Below are positions 49,944 through 59,662 of a DNA stretch of 64,000 nucleotides, one piece after another. The DNA comes from RBG-16-66-20 sp964564865 (lineage in GTDB: Bacteria; Pseudomonadota; Gammaproteobacteria; Burkholderiales; SG8-39). Made by a program: the position numbers and the translations under genes. The first letter of the stretch is position 1. The number at the start of each line of letters is the position of its first letter. The notes under the pieces were generated by a model that was given only the letters and a program-made list of their open reading frames with translations, was not told the origin of the DNA and ran no database searches. Location of the stretch: positions 10,840 to 74,839 of the forward strand of contig CAZMDA010000010.1 in assembly GCA_964564865.1 (NCBI GenBank), in the 5' to 3' direction.

Positions 49944-50639
49944 ATGCGGTCAATCCATGACAACTTGCAAGCCGTGAGGGACCGCATCGCGCGCGCCGCG
50001 AAGGCGGCCGGGCGCGCGCCGGAAAGCGTGGCGCTGGTCGCGGTCTCCAAGACCCAGCCCGCCTCCGCGCTCGCCGCGGCGCTCGCCGCCGGGCAGCGCG
50101 CTTTCGGCGAGAACTACGTCCAGGAGGCGGTGGAGAAGATGGACAGCCTGCGCGCGGACGAAGCGGCGCCTCCCCTCGAATGGCACCTGGTGGGTCCGCT
50201 GCAGTCGAACAAGACCCGCGTGGTCGCGGCGCGCTTCGACTGGGTCCACAGCATCGAGTCGGAGAAGGTGGCGCGGCGCCTCTCGGAGGCGCGCCTGGAC
50301 GCGCAGGCGCCGCTCAATGTGCTGATCCAGGTCAACGTCTCGGGCGAGGCCAGCAAGAGCGGCGTCGCGCCGGCGGCGGTCCCGGCGCTGGCGGCCGCGG
50401 TCGCCGCGCTGCCGCGCCTGCGATTGCGCGGCCTGATGGCGATCCCCGAGCCCGGCGCCGGCGCGGCGCGCTACCGCGCGCTCAAGGCCCTGTTCGACCA
50501 GCTCGCGCCGCTGGGCGCGGACACGCTCTCGGTCGGGATGAGCGACGACATGGAGCTTGCGATCGCCGAGGGTTCCACCATGGTGCGCGTGGGCACCGCC
50601 GTGTTCGGCGCGCGGCAGAAGATCCGGCCGGCGGCATGA
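49944..50639 (+). CDS. yggS: PLP homeostasis protein YggS (PLPBP)
   Basis: The 231-residue PLP-binding protein has the alanine-racemase-like barrel: ALVAVSKTQPASAL with the PLP lysine, FGENYVQEAVEKM, EWHLVGPLQSNKTR, VLIQVNVSGEASKSG, GLMAIPEPG and LSVGMSDDMELAIAEGSTMVRVG. It has no known catalytic activity and buffers free PLP, influencing amino acid metabolism. It overlaps proC by 4 bases; the order yggS-proC-yggT is very conserved. Confidence 0.95.
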   Translation: MRSIHDNLQAVRDRIARAAKAAGRAPESVALVAVSKTQPASALAAALAAGQRAFGENYVQEAVEKMDSLRADEAAPPLEWHLVGPLQSNKTRVVAARFDWVHSIESEKVARRLSEARLDAQAPLNVLIQVNVSGEASKSGVAPAAVPALAAAVAALPRLRLRGLMAIPEPGAGAARYRALKALFDQLAPLGADTLSVGMSDDMELAIAEGSTMVRVGTAVFGARQKIRPAA

Positions 50640-51451
50640 ACATCACGTTCATCGGCGGCGGCAACATGGCCGACGCGCTGCTGGGCGGGCTCCTCGGCAA
50701 GGGGTTCGCCCCGGCCTCGCTGCGCGTCGTGGAGATCGACGCGGCGGCGCGCGGCCGGCTGGAGTCGAAGTATCCGGGCTTGAAGGCTTTCGCCTCCGCG
50801 CGCGAGGCATTGCGCACCGGCGACATCGTCGTCTTCGCGGTCAAGCCGCAGCAGATGAAGGAGGCGGTGCGCGCGAGCGGCCTGGGGAAGGATGCCAACC
50901 TGGTCATCAGCATCGCCGCGGGAATCACCCTGGCCAGCCTCTCGCGATGGCTGCAGGGGCATCAGCGCCTCGTGCGCGTGATGCCCAACACGCCCTCGCT
51001 GATCGGGGAGGGCATCGCCGGGTTGCTTGCCGCCCCCGGCGCAACGGCGCAGGACATGGAGGCGGCCGAGGCCATCATCGGCGCGGTCGGCAAGAGCGTG
51101 CGCGTCGCCACCGAGGCGGACATCGATACCGTGACCGCGGTTTCCGCGAGCGGCCCGGCCTACGTGTTCTGGTTCATCGAGCAGCTGGCGAAGTCCGGCG
51201 AGGCGCTCGGCCTGCCGGCCGCGACGGCGAAGATGCTCGCCATCGAGACCGTCCTCGGCGCGGCGAAGCTCGCGGCGCAGAGCGACGAGCCGCCCTCGGT
51301 GCTGCGCGAGCGGGTGACCTCCAAGGGCGGCACGACGGCGGCGGCGCTGAAGGTGTTCGATGAATCCGGGATGGCCGCGAGCTTCCTGAAGGCGGTGGCG
51401 GCGGCCAAGCGCCGGGGCGCCGAGATGGGCGAAGAAATGGGCCGGGACTGA
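50636..51451 (+). CDS. proC: pyrroline-5-carboxylate reductase
   Basis: ProC makes proline from pyrroline-5-carboxylate with NAD(P)H. The 271-residue protein has the dinucleotide fold ITFIGGGNMADALLGGL, FAVKPQQMKEAV, VRVMPNTPSLIGEG, and the C-terminal dimer helix with SGSGPAYVF-type ASGPAYVFWFIE, VTSKGGTTAAAL. Start and stop both overlap neighbours by 1-4 bases. Confidence 0.96.
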   Translation: MNITFIGGGNMADALLGGLLGKGFAPASLRVVEIDAAARGRLESKYPGLKAFASAREALRTGDIVVFAVKPQQMKEAVRASGLGKDANLVISIAAGITLASLSRWLQGHQRLVRVMPNTPSLIGEGIAGLLAAPGATAQDMEAAEAIIGAVGKSVRVATEADIDTVTAVSASGPAYVFWFIEQLAKSGEALGLPAATAKMLAIETVLGAAKLAAQSDEPPSVLRERVTSKGGTTAAALKVFDESGMAASFLKAVAAAKRRGAEMGEEMGRD

Positions 51452-52008
51452 TGCTCTCGCAGATGGCCTCCCTGCTGGTGGACGTGGTGGCGGGCTTCTT
51501 CGTCTACACGCTGCTCGCGCGCTTCCACTTCCAGTGGCTGCGGGTGCCGTTCCGCAACCCGGTGGGCGAGTTCATCGTGGCGGTGACCAACTGGATGGTG
51601 GTGCCGGCGCGGCGCGTCGTTCCGTCGCTGGCCGGACTCGACCTCGCCTCGCTCCTGCTCGCGCTCGCGTTCCAGGGCGCCGCGCTCTGGGCGCTGGCGG
51701 CGATCGCCGGCGTGCAGCCCGAGCCGGGGCGCGTGTCCGCGCTGGCCGCGGTGACCCTGCTGCGCTACAGCCTGCACATCCTGGTGTTCGCGATCATCGT
51801 GCAGGCGGTGCTGTCGTGGGTGAATCCCTACAACCCGATGGCGGGCACCTTCAACGCCATCACGCGGCCGTTCCTGGCGCCGATCCGGCGCTTCCTGCCG
51901 GTGATGGGCGGCCTGGACCTCTCGCCGCTGGTGCTGCTGGTGATCCTGCAGCTGCTGTTCATCCCGCTCGATCACCTGCAGGCGGCGGTGCGGGAGATTC
52001 CGTTCTGA
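51451..52008 (+). CDS. yggT: YggT family membrane protein
   Basis: The 185-residue protein has two YggT repeats, each with paired membrane helices (about residues 8-30 and 62-85, then 97-125 and 150-175). The second carries the motif VNPYNPMAGTFNAITRPFLAPIRRFLP and the end matches LDLSPLVLLVILQLL. YggT homologues have been linked to osmotic protection and, in streptococci and plants, to cell or organelle division. The role here is unknown. A strong hairpin follows the stop. Confidence 0.93.
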   Translation: MLSQMASLLVDVVAGFFVYTLLARFHFQWLRVPFRNPVGEFIVAVTNWMVVPARRVVPSLAGLDLASLLLALAFQGAALWALAAIAGVQPEPGRVSALAAVTLLRYSLHILVFAIIVQAVLSWVNPYNPMAGTFNAITRPFLAPIRRFLPVMGGLDLSPLVLLVILQLLFIPLDHLQAAVREIPF

Positions 52009-52009
52009 G

Positions 52010-52037
52010 CGGGCAGCCGGCACGCGCCGGCTGCCCG
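52010..52037. terminator. bidirectional terminator hairpin between yggT and aceA
   Basis: CGGGCAGCCGGC, a 4-base loop and its exact complement make a 12-bp perfect stem. It sits in the 37 bases between two convergent genes. Only a short T-containing tail (GTTTCGC) follows on the plus strand, so termination may be partly Rho-assisted. Confidence 0.75.
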
Positions 52038-52045
52038 GTTTCGCG

Positions 52046-53380
<1,335 letters not shown>

Positions 53381-53404
53381 CCGATCTCCGTGGGGGTAAA
53401 AAAA

Positions 53405-53418
53405 TTGACCTTGGTCAA
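53405..53418. promoter_or_regulatory. FNR/CRP-type inverted repeat upstream of aceA
   Basis: TTGAC-CTTG-GTCAA is a perfect 5-bp inverted repeat with a 4-base centre, the geometry of FNR/CRP-family sites (FNR consensus TTGAT-N4-ATCAA). It lies 25-38 bases before the aceA start codon. A block there would overlap the likely transcription start and repress. Confidence 0.5.
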
Positions 53419-53450
53419 GATTACGGGGAGGGATGACGCGCAGCAACATG

Positions 53451-53473
53451 GCCGTTCCATATCTTGAAACGGC
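53451..53473. promoter_or_regulatory. second inverted repeat in the aceA upstream region
   Basis: GCCGTTCC and GAAACGGC face each other across 7 bases, with 7 of 8 positions complementary. It is about 70-95 bases upstream of aceA, a position suited to an activator or an IclR/LysR-type regulator. The rest of the gap (53474-53595) shows nothing convincing. Confidence 0.4.
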
Positions 53474-53595
53474 ACTAAAACAAGGAATTACAGCAAGTTA
53501 AGCGCTCTGCATTTCATGATGTGGATGAAGATTTCAAAACCGTGCTGCCCCGCCGCATCCTTCGGTCGGACCTTCACAATCCCGGTTTCACAGCC

Positions 53596-54708
53596 TCAGG
53601 TCTGCACCAGCTTGCGGTGGCGATGCACGCTGAGCAGGATGCCGATGCCCATGAACAGCGTCACCAGCGCGGTGCCGCCATAGGAGATGAAGGGCAGGGG
53701 CACGCCCACCACCGGCAGGATGCCGGAGACCATGCCCATGTTGACGAAGGCGTAGGTGAAGAACATCAGCGTGATCGCCGCGGCAAGCAGGCGCGCGAAG
53801 AAGGTGGGCGCGTTGGCCGCGATCATCAGCCCGCGCGCGATCAGCGCAAGGTAGATCCCGAGCAGCACCAGGTTGCCGATGAGGCCGAACTCCTCCGAAT
53901 ACACCGCGAAGATGAAATCGGTGTGGCGCTCCGGGATGAACTCCAGGTGGGTCTGCGTGCCGTGCAGCCAGCCCTTGCCCGTGATGCCGCCCGAGCCCAC
54001 CGCGATGGTGGACTGGATGGTGTGGTAGCCCGCGCCCAGCGGGTCCTGCGACGGGTCGAGCAGGGTGAGGACCCTGCGGCGCTGGTAGTCGTGCAGCATG
54101 CCCCACAGCGGCGCGAGGCTGGCGAGGCCCAGCAACCCCAGGCCGGCCAGGATCTTCCAGCCGATGCCGGCGAAGAAGATGACGTAGAAGCCGACCGCGC
54201 CCACCAGCACCGCGGTGCCGAGGTCGGGCTGGCGCGCGATCAGGGCGACCGGCACCGCGAGCAGCACCGCGGCGACCGCGAAATCGCGCAACCGCAGCGT
54301 GGCCTCGTTGCGATGGAAGTACCAGGCGAGCATCAGCGGCAGCGCCAGCTTCATCGCCTCGGAGGGCTGGATGCGCGTCACGCCGACGTGCAGCCAGCGC
54401 CGCGCGCCGTTGACGATGTCGCCGAACAGGGCCACCCCGACCAGCAGCGCGAGGCCGACGAGGTAGGCCGGCACCGCGAAGCGCATCAGCGTCTGGGGCG
54501 GGACCTGCGCCAGGACCCACATCGCGCCCAGCGCCACCGCCAGGTTCACCAGCTGCGCGTTGACGCGACCCGGCGTCTCGTTGGTGGCCGAGTACAGCGC
54601 CGCCAGCCCGATCGCGACCAGCAGCGCGGTGATCGCGAGCAGCGGCCCGTCCAGGCCTTCGCCCAGGCGCGCAAGGATGCGGCGCGGGGAGAGCAGGGCG
54701 GCGTCCAT
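53596..54708 (-). CDS. rodA: RodA, SEDS peptidoglycan glycosyltransferase of the elongasome
   Basis: The 370-residue SEDS protein has ten membrane helices and the catalytic-loop features: GARRWLHVGVTRIQPSEAMKLALPL, ARQPDLGTAVLV with the essential aspartate, GWLHGTQTHLEFIPERHTDFIFAVYSEEFGL, and the C-terminal PLPFISYGGTALVTLF. RodA polymerises glycan strands and is crosslinked by its partner PBP2, encoded just before it. ATG 54708 shares a base with the mrdA stop. Confidence 0.97.
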   Translation of the reverse strand: MDAALLSPRRILARLGEGLDGPLLAITALLVAIGLAALYSATNETPGRVNAQLVNLAVALGAMWVLAQVPPQTLMRFAVPAYLVGLALLVGVALFGDIVNGARRWLHVGVTRIQPSEAMKLALPLMLAWYFHRNEATLRLRDFAVAAVLLAVPVALIARQPDLGTAVLVGAVGFYVIFFAGIGWKILAGLGLLGLASLAPLWGMLHDYQRRRVLTLLDPSQDPLGAGYHTIQSTIAVGSGGITGKGWLHGTQTHLEFIPERHTDFIFAVYSEEFGLIGNLVLLGIYLALIARGLMIAANAPTFFARLLAAAITLMFFTYAFVNMGMVSGILPVVGVPLPFISYGGTALVTLFMGIGILLSVHRHRKLVQT

Positions 54709-56630
54709 CAGTCGCTCTCCGCCTCGTCCTCGTCGTCCCCGGCTGCGGCGCCGGGCGCGGCCTCCGGGACCTTGCCGAGCAGGTAGTAGTCGAGCACGGT
54801 GCGCGCGATCGGCGCCGCGGCGCGCGCGCCGAAGCCGCCGTTCTCCACGATCACCATCAGCGCGATGCGCGGGCTCTCGAGCGGGGCGAAGACGATGAAC
54901 AGGGAATGGTCGCGGTGGCGCTCGGCCACCTTCTTCTCGTCGTACTTCTCGCCCTGCTTCATGCCGATCACCTGCGCGGTGCCGGTCTTGCCGCCGCTGG
55001 AGTACTGCGCGTTGCCGAAGGCGCGCGCGCCGGTGCCCTCGGTGTTGACCCCGGCCATGGCCCGCTTCACGAACTCGATGTTCTCGGGCTTGAGCGCCAG
55101 GCGCTGCTGCAGCACCGGCTCGAGGTGGCGGCGCGCGCCGGTGCGGACATCGTCGATGTGCGACACCAGGCGCGGCCGGTACATGTCGCCGTTGGCCGCC
55201 AGCGTCGCCATGGCGAGCGCGATCTGCATCGGCGTGTAGGCGTTGTAGCCCTGCCCGATGCCGATCGAGATGGTCTCGCCGGCGTACCACTTTTTCTGCT
55301 CCGGCTTGGCGAAGCGCCGTTGCTTCCATTCCGGCGAGGGCAGCACCCCGGCGGCCTCGCCCTCCAGGTCGATGCCGCTCTTCGAGCCGAAGCCGAACTT
55401 GCCGATGAAGCCGGCGATGGCGTCGATGCCCATGTCGTTGGCGAGCTGGTAGTAGAAGGTATCGGAGGACACCACGATGGACTTGTACAGGTCGACGTGG
55501 CCGTGGCCGCCGGGCTTGGAGTCGCGGAAGCGCCGGCCGCCGAACTCGAAGTAGCCCGGGTCGCTGATGGCGCTCCTCGGGGTGCGCTTGCCCAGCTCCA
55601 GCGCCGCCATCGCCATGAACGGCTTGAAGGTCGAGCCCGGCGGGTAGACGCCGGCGATGGCGCGGTTGTTGAGCGGGCGGTCGGGCGAGTTGTTCAGCTC
55701 GGCCCAGCTCTGCGGGTCGATGCCGTCGACGAACAGGTTGGGGTCGAAGCCGGGCTTGGAGACGAAGGCGAGCACGCCGCCGGTCGAGGGCTCGATCGCC
55801 ACCAGCGCGCCGCGGCGCGCGCCGAAGGCCGTCTCGGCGACCTGCTGCAGCCGGATGTCCAGCGTCAGGGTGACGTTGCTGCCCGCCTGCGCCGGGGTGC
55901 GGGCCAGGGTGCGGATGCCGCGCCCGGCGGCGTCGATCTCCACCTGCTCGAAGCCGGTCGTGCCATGCAGGTCGTGCTGGTAGCTCGCCTCCAGCCCGGC
56001 GCGGCCGATGAAGTCGGTGCCGCGGTAGTTCGCCTCCACCCCCAGCTCGGCGAGCTTCTCCTGGTCCTTCTGGTTGATGCGGCCGATGTAGCCGATGACG
56101 TGCGAGGCGAGCTCGCCGTGCGGGTACTGGCGGAACAGGCGCGCCTTGATCTCGACGCCCGGGAAGCGGAAGCGGTTGGCGGCGAAGCGCGCCACTTCCT
56201 CGTCCGAGAGCCGCGTCCGGATCGGCAGGCTCTCGGCATTGCGCGTCTCCGCGAGCAGCTTGCGGAACCGGGCGCGGTCCTTCGGCTGCACCTCGACGTA
56301 CTCGGACAGCGCCTGGATGGTGCCGTCGAGGTCCTTCACCCGGGCCGGGAAGATCTCCAGCGTGTAGGCGGAGTAGTTGCGCGCGAGCACCACGCCGTTG
56401 CGGTCGAGGATCAGGCCGCGGTTGGGCGGCACCGGCACGATCGAGATCCGGTTTTCCTCGGCCTTCGACGCATAGGTGTCGTGCTGCACCACCTGCAGGT
56501 AGACGAAGCGCGCCGCGAGCAGGGCGAACGCGAGCAGCACGGCGAAGCCGGCGAAGCCCACGCGCAGCTGGAAGCTGTGCAGCTCGCGCTCGTGGTCGCG
56601 GATCTCCGCGCCCCTCAGGTCGCCCCTCAC
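54708..56630 (-). CDS. mrdA: penicillin-binding protein 2
   Basis: PBP2 is the transpeptidase of lateral wall growth. The 640-residue protein has one N-terminal membrane helix (about 24-46), the pedestal domain (IVPVPPNRGLILDRNGVVLARN, GRAGLEASYQHDLHGTTGFE), and the transpeptidase with STFK in YPPGSTFKPFMAM, SSDTFYYQLA and KTGTAQVIG. The C-terminal tail is acidic (GDDEDEAESD). It is encoded in the order mreB-mreC-mreD-mrdA-rodA on the minus strand. Confidence 0.97.
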   Translation of the reverse strand: MRGDLRGAEIRDHERELHSFQLRVGFAGFAVLLAFALLAARFVYLQVVQHDTYASKAEENRISIVPVPPNRGLILDRNGVVLARNYSAYTLEIFPARVKDLDGTIQALSEYVEVQPKDRARFRKLLAETRNAESLPIRTRLSDEEVARFAANRFRFPGVEIKARLFRQYPHGELASHVIGYIGRINQKDQEKLAELGVEANYRGTDFIGRAGLEASYQHDLHGTTGFEQVEIDAAGRGIRTLARTPAQAGSNVTLTLDIRLQQVAETAFGARRGALVAIEPSTGGVLAFVSKPGFDPNLFVDGIDPQSWAELNNSPDRPLNNRAIAGVYPPGSTFKPFMAMAALELGKRTPRSAISDPGYFEFGGRRFRDSKPGGHGHVDLYKSIVVSSDTFYYQLANDMGIDAIAGFIGKFGFGSKSGIDLEGEAAGVLPSPEWKQRRFAKPEQKKWYAGETISIGIGQGYNAYTPMQIALAMATLAANGDMYRPRLVSHIDDVRTGARRHLEPVLQQRLALKPENIEFVKRAMAGVNTEGTGARAFGNAQYSSGGKTGTAQVIGMKQGEKYDEKKVAERHRDHSLFIVFAPLESPRIALMVIVENGGFGARAAAPIARTVLDYYLLGKVPEAAPGAAAGDDEDEAESD

Positions 56631-56660
56631 AGCGTCCTCGCGGTCGTCATCACAGCGTCC

Positions 56661-57188
56661 TCACAGCGGCCGCGCCGGATCCGGCTCGGCCGGGCGCCGC
56701 TGCGGCAGCAGCAGCAGGGCGCTCACCAGCGGCCACAGCGCGGCCCCCAGGAGCGGGCCGACGGCGATGGACCAGCCCGGGAAATCGGCCCCGGTGGCGA
56801 GGCGCACGGCGAGGCCCACGGCCTGCGCGAACAGCAGGATCGCGGCCACGTGCAGCGACTGCCCCCAGAGCGAGAACCAGAGGATGCGGCGCGACAGCGT
56901 GATCGCGGCGAAGGCGAGCAGCGAGTAGGCGAGCGCGTGCTGGCCCAGCAGCACGCCGTTGCCGACGTCGGTGGCGAGGCCGAGGCACCAGGCCGCGCCC
57001 AGGCCCACCAGGCGCGGCTGCCGGACGCACCAGAAGGCGAGCACCAGCGCGACGAAATCCGGCACCAGCGCGATGTTCCCCCAGGGCAGGAAGTTGAGCA
57101 GCAGCGCCACGGCAAGCGAACCCACGATGGTGCCTGCGCGCACCGGCAGCAGGATGCGCTGCTCCGCGGGCATGTCACCGAGCTGCAT
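56661..57188 (-). CDS. mreD: rod shape-determining protein MreD
   Basis: The 175-residue protein has five to six membrane helices and the MreD motif LVPDFVALVLAFWCVRQPRLVGLGAAWCLGLATDVGNG. MreD is the inner-membrane partner of MreC. A proline/arginine-rich tail of about 12 residues ends the protein. It overlaps mreC by 14 bases. Confidence 0.94.
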   Translation of the reverse strand: MQLGDMPAEQRILLPVRAGTIVGSLAVALLLNFLPWGNIALVPDFVALVLAFWCVRQPRLVGLGAAWCLGLATDVGNGVLLGQHALAYSLLAFAAITLSRRILWFSLWGQSLHVAAILLFAQAVGLAVRLATGADFPGWSIAVGPLLGAALWPLVSALLLLPQRRPAEPDPARPL

Positions 57189-58113
57189 CGGGATCCCTTG
57201 CGCCGTCCTTGCGACGGGGCTTGCGCTTGCCGGGGCGCTTCTCGGCGTCCGCGGCGGCGTCCTCCGGATAGGCCGGCAGCTTCGCGTCCTGCGAGAGCAC
57301 CAGCACGAAGCGCCCGGCGTCCACGCCCGCGGCCGGCTGGCAGGTGATGCGCGCGAAGGCGTACGCGGCGTCGCGCTCGACCTTCGCCACGCTGGCCACC
57401 GGCAGCCCGGGCGGGTAGGTGCCGTCGATGCCGGAGGTCACCAGGCGGTCGCCGGCCTGGATCTCGGCGTTGGCGGCCATGAAGCGCAGCTCCAGCATGC
57501 CGCTCGCGCCGCCGCCGAAGGCCACCGCGCGCAGGCCGTTCCTCAGCACCTGCACCGGGATCGCCTGGTCCTTGTCGGTGACCAGCGTCACCTCGGCGAC
57601 CAGGGCATGCACGCGCGTCACCTGCCCGAGCACGCCGGCCCCGTCCACCACCGGGGATCCCAGCGCGAGGCCGTGCTGCGCGCCGCGGTCGATCACCACC
57701 TTGCGCGCGTACGGGTCGCGCCCGTTGTAGAGGATCTCCGCCGGGGTGGACTGCACCGGCAGGCGCTCGGCGGCGCCCACCAGGCGCCGCAGCTGAGCCG
57801 CCTCGGCGCGCGCCGCCTCCTCGCGCTGCGCCGACTGCGAGGCGTCCAGCAGCCGCGCACGCAGCGCCGCGTTCTCCTCCTGCAGGCGCGACTGGCTGCC
57901 GAAGTACGCCGCGACGCGCTCGGCGAGCAGCGCCGGCGCGGTCGCGGCCACCTGCAGCGGGTAGACCGCCAGGGCGAGGACGCTCCTCAGGCCCTCGGCG
58001 TAGCGGAAGCGCGCGTCCAGCACCAGCAGGGCGAAGGACAGCGAGGCGAAGAACGCGAGGCGGACGAGGGGAGCCGGGCCGCGCTTGAAGAACGGTGGCG
58101 GCGAGTGCTCCAT
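57175..58113 (-). CDS. mreC: rod shape-determining protein MreC
   Basis: The 312-residue protein has a cytoplasmic start (HSPPPFFKRGPAPLVRL), one membrane helix (about 17-35), a coiled coil (residues 70-110), and the two-barrel periplasmic domain with AEILYNGRDPYARKVVIDRGAQHGL, GAGVLGQVTRVHALVAEVTLVTDKD and LVTSGIDGTYPPGLPVASV. The C-terminal 40 residues are lysine/arginine-rich and unusual in length. MreC activates PBP2. It follows mreB by 29 bases. Confidence 0.95.
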   Translation of the reverse strand: MEHSPPPFFKRGPAPLVRLAFFASLSFALLVLDARFRYAEGLRSVLALAVYPLQVAATAPALLAERVAAYFGSQSRLQEENAALRARLLDASQSAQREEAARAEAAQLRRLVGAAERLPVQSTPAEILYNGRDPYARKVVIDRGAQHGLALGSPVVDGAGVLGQVTRVHALVAEVTLVTDKDQAIPVQVLRNGLRAVAFGGGASGMLELRFMAANAEIQAGDRLVTSGIDGTYPPGLPVASVAKVERDAAYAFARITCQPAAGVDAGRFVLVLSQDAKLPAYPEDAAADAEKRPGKRKPRRKDGARDPDAAR

Positions 58114-58142
58114 CTCACGCCATCACGGGGTCATGCGGCGGA

Positions 58143-59186
58143 TCATTCGCTGGTGAAGATCGGCCCGAAGTGCTCCATCTTCTCGAGCGCCTTGCCCGAG
58201 CCGCGCACCACGCAGGTGAGCGGGTCCTCGGCGACGATCACCGGCAGCCCGGTCTCTTCCATCAGCAGGCGGTCCAGGTCGCGCAGCAGCGCGCCGCCGC
58301 CGGTCAGCACCATGCCCTTCTCGGCGATGTCGGCGCCCAGTTCCGGCGGGGTCTGCTCGAGGGCGCTCTTCACCGCCGAGACGATCTGGTTGAGCGGCTC
58401 GGTGAGCGCCTCGAGGATCTCGTTGGAGGAGATGGTGAAGCTGCGCGGGATGCCCTCGGCGAGGTTGCGTCCCTTCACCTCCATCTCGCGCACCTCGCTG
58501 CCGGGGAACGCCGAGCCGATGGTCTTCTTCACCAGCTCCGCGGTGGTCTCGCCCACCAGCATGCCGTAGTTGCGGCGGATGTAGTTGATGATCGCCTCGT
58601 CGAACTTGTCGCCGCCGACGCGCACCGAGCCCTTGTGCACCGCGCCGCCCAGGGAGATCACGCCCACCTCGGTGGTGCCGCCCCCGACGTCCACCACCAT
58701 CGAGCCGGTGGCTTCCGCCACCGGGAGGTCGGCGCCGATCGCGGCGGCCATCGGCTCCTCGATCAGGAACACCTGCCCGGCGCCGGCGCCGATGGCGGAT
58801 TCGCGGATCGCGCGGCGCTCGACCTGGGTCGAGCCGCAGGGCACGCAGATGATGATGCGGGGCGAAGGCGAGAACAGCTTGTTGTCGTGCACCTTCTTGA
58901 TGAAGTACTTCAGCATCTGCTCGGTGACGGTGAAGTTGGCGATGACGCCGTCCTTCATCGGGCGGATGGCGACGATGTTGCCCGGCGTCTTGCCGAGCAT
59001 CATCTTGGCGTCCTTGCCCACGGCCTGGATGGACTTCTTCGCGTTCGGCCCGCTGTCCTCGCGGATCGCGACCACCGAGGGTTCGTCCAGCACGATGCCC
59101 TTGCCGCGGACGTAGATCAGCGTGTTGGCGGTGCCGAGGTCGATCGCGAGGTCGTTGGAGAAATAACTGCGCAGAAATCCGAACAT
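58143..59186 (-). CDS. mreB: cell-shape actin homologue MreB
   Basis: MreB forms membrane-bound filaments that orient lateral wall synthesis. The 347-residue protein starts MFGFLRSYFSNDLAIDLGTANT, with an amphipathic membrane-binding helix. It has the actin-fold phosphate loops DLGTANTLIYV and VVDVGGGTTEVGVISLGG, the adenosine motif GMVLTGGGALLRDLD, and SEVREMEVKGRN. The natural start at 59186 gives the universal N-terminus; an in-frame codon at 59222 adds 12 unrelated residues. It is divergent from gatC. Confidence 0.98.
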   Translation of the reverse strand: MFGFLRSYFSNDLAIDLGTANTLIYVRGKGIVLDEPSVVAIREDSGPNAKKSIQAVGKDAKMMLGKTPGNIVAIRPMKDGVIANFTVTEQMLKYFIKKVHDNKLFSPSPRIIICVPCGSTQVERRAIRESAIGAGAGQVFLIEEPMAAAIGADLPVAEATGSMVVDVGGGTTEVGVISLGGAVHKGSVRVGGDKFDEAIINYIRRNYGMLVGETTAELVKKTIGSAFPGSEVREMEVKGRNLAEGIPRSFTISSNEILEALTEPLNQIVSAVKSALEQTPPELGADIAEKGMVLTGGGALLRDLDRLLMEETGLPVIVAEDPLTCVVRGSGKALEKMEHFGPIFTSE

Positions 59187-59362
59187 GTGCTGGCTCAATC
59201 CTTTCCCGTGATGCCTTAACAATCGCGCCTAAGGCTGCGTCGCGGCACCCGAATCGTCCCCCCGATCCGGCTGGGTCCCCTGCCGGCTATGATACCCTAA
59301 CGGCGCCAGCGGGATGCCTCATTCCCGAGGGAAATCCGACCCGACGCGCCGCCCCGCCACCC

Positions 59363-59662
59363 ATGTCCCTGACGCTCGAGCAAGTCCAGCGCATCGCGCA
59401 TCTCGCGCGCATCGCGGTCAGCCCGGAGGAGATCCAGGGCGTGATGGAGCGCCTGAACCGCGTCCTGGTGCTGATCGACCAGCTGCAATCGGTGGACACC
59501 ACCGGCATCGAGCCCATGGCGCATGCGCTGGATGCCGAAACCGGAGTCGTCCAGCGGCGACGGGCCGACGCGGTCACCGAACCGGACCGGCGGGACCAGT
59601 TCCAGGCGCGCGCGCCGGCCGCCGAGGCCGGCCTCTACCTGGTGCCGAAAGTGATCGAGTAG
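59363..59662 (+). CDS. gatC: Asp-tRNA(Asn)/Glu-tRNA(Gln) amidotransferase subunit C
   Basis: GatC is the 99-residue linker that wraps GatA and GatB. It has LTLEQVQRIAHLARIAVSPEE, LNRVLVLIDQLQSVDTTGIEPMAHAL and the C-terminal FQARAPAAEAGLYLVPKVIE, which are family-typical. It lies divergent from mreB, with 176 bases between starts. TATGAT near 59288 is a plausible -10 for it, but I did not find a good -35. Confidence 0.95.
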   Translation: MSLTLEQVQRIAHLARIAVSPEEIQGVMERLNRVLVLIDQLQSVDTTGIEPMAHALDAETGVVQRRRADAVTEPDRRDQFQARAPAAEAGLYLVPKVIE

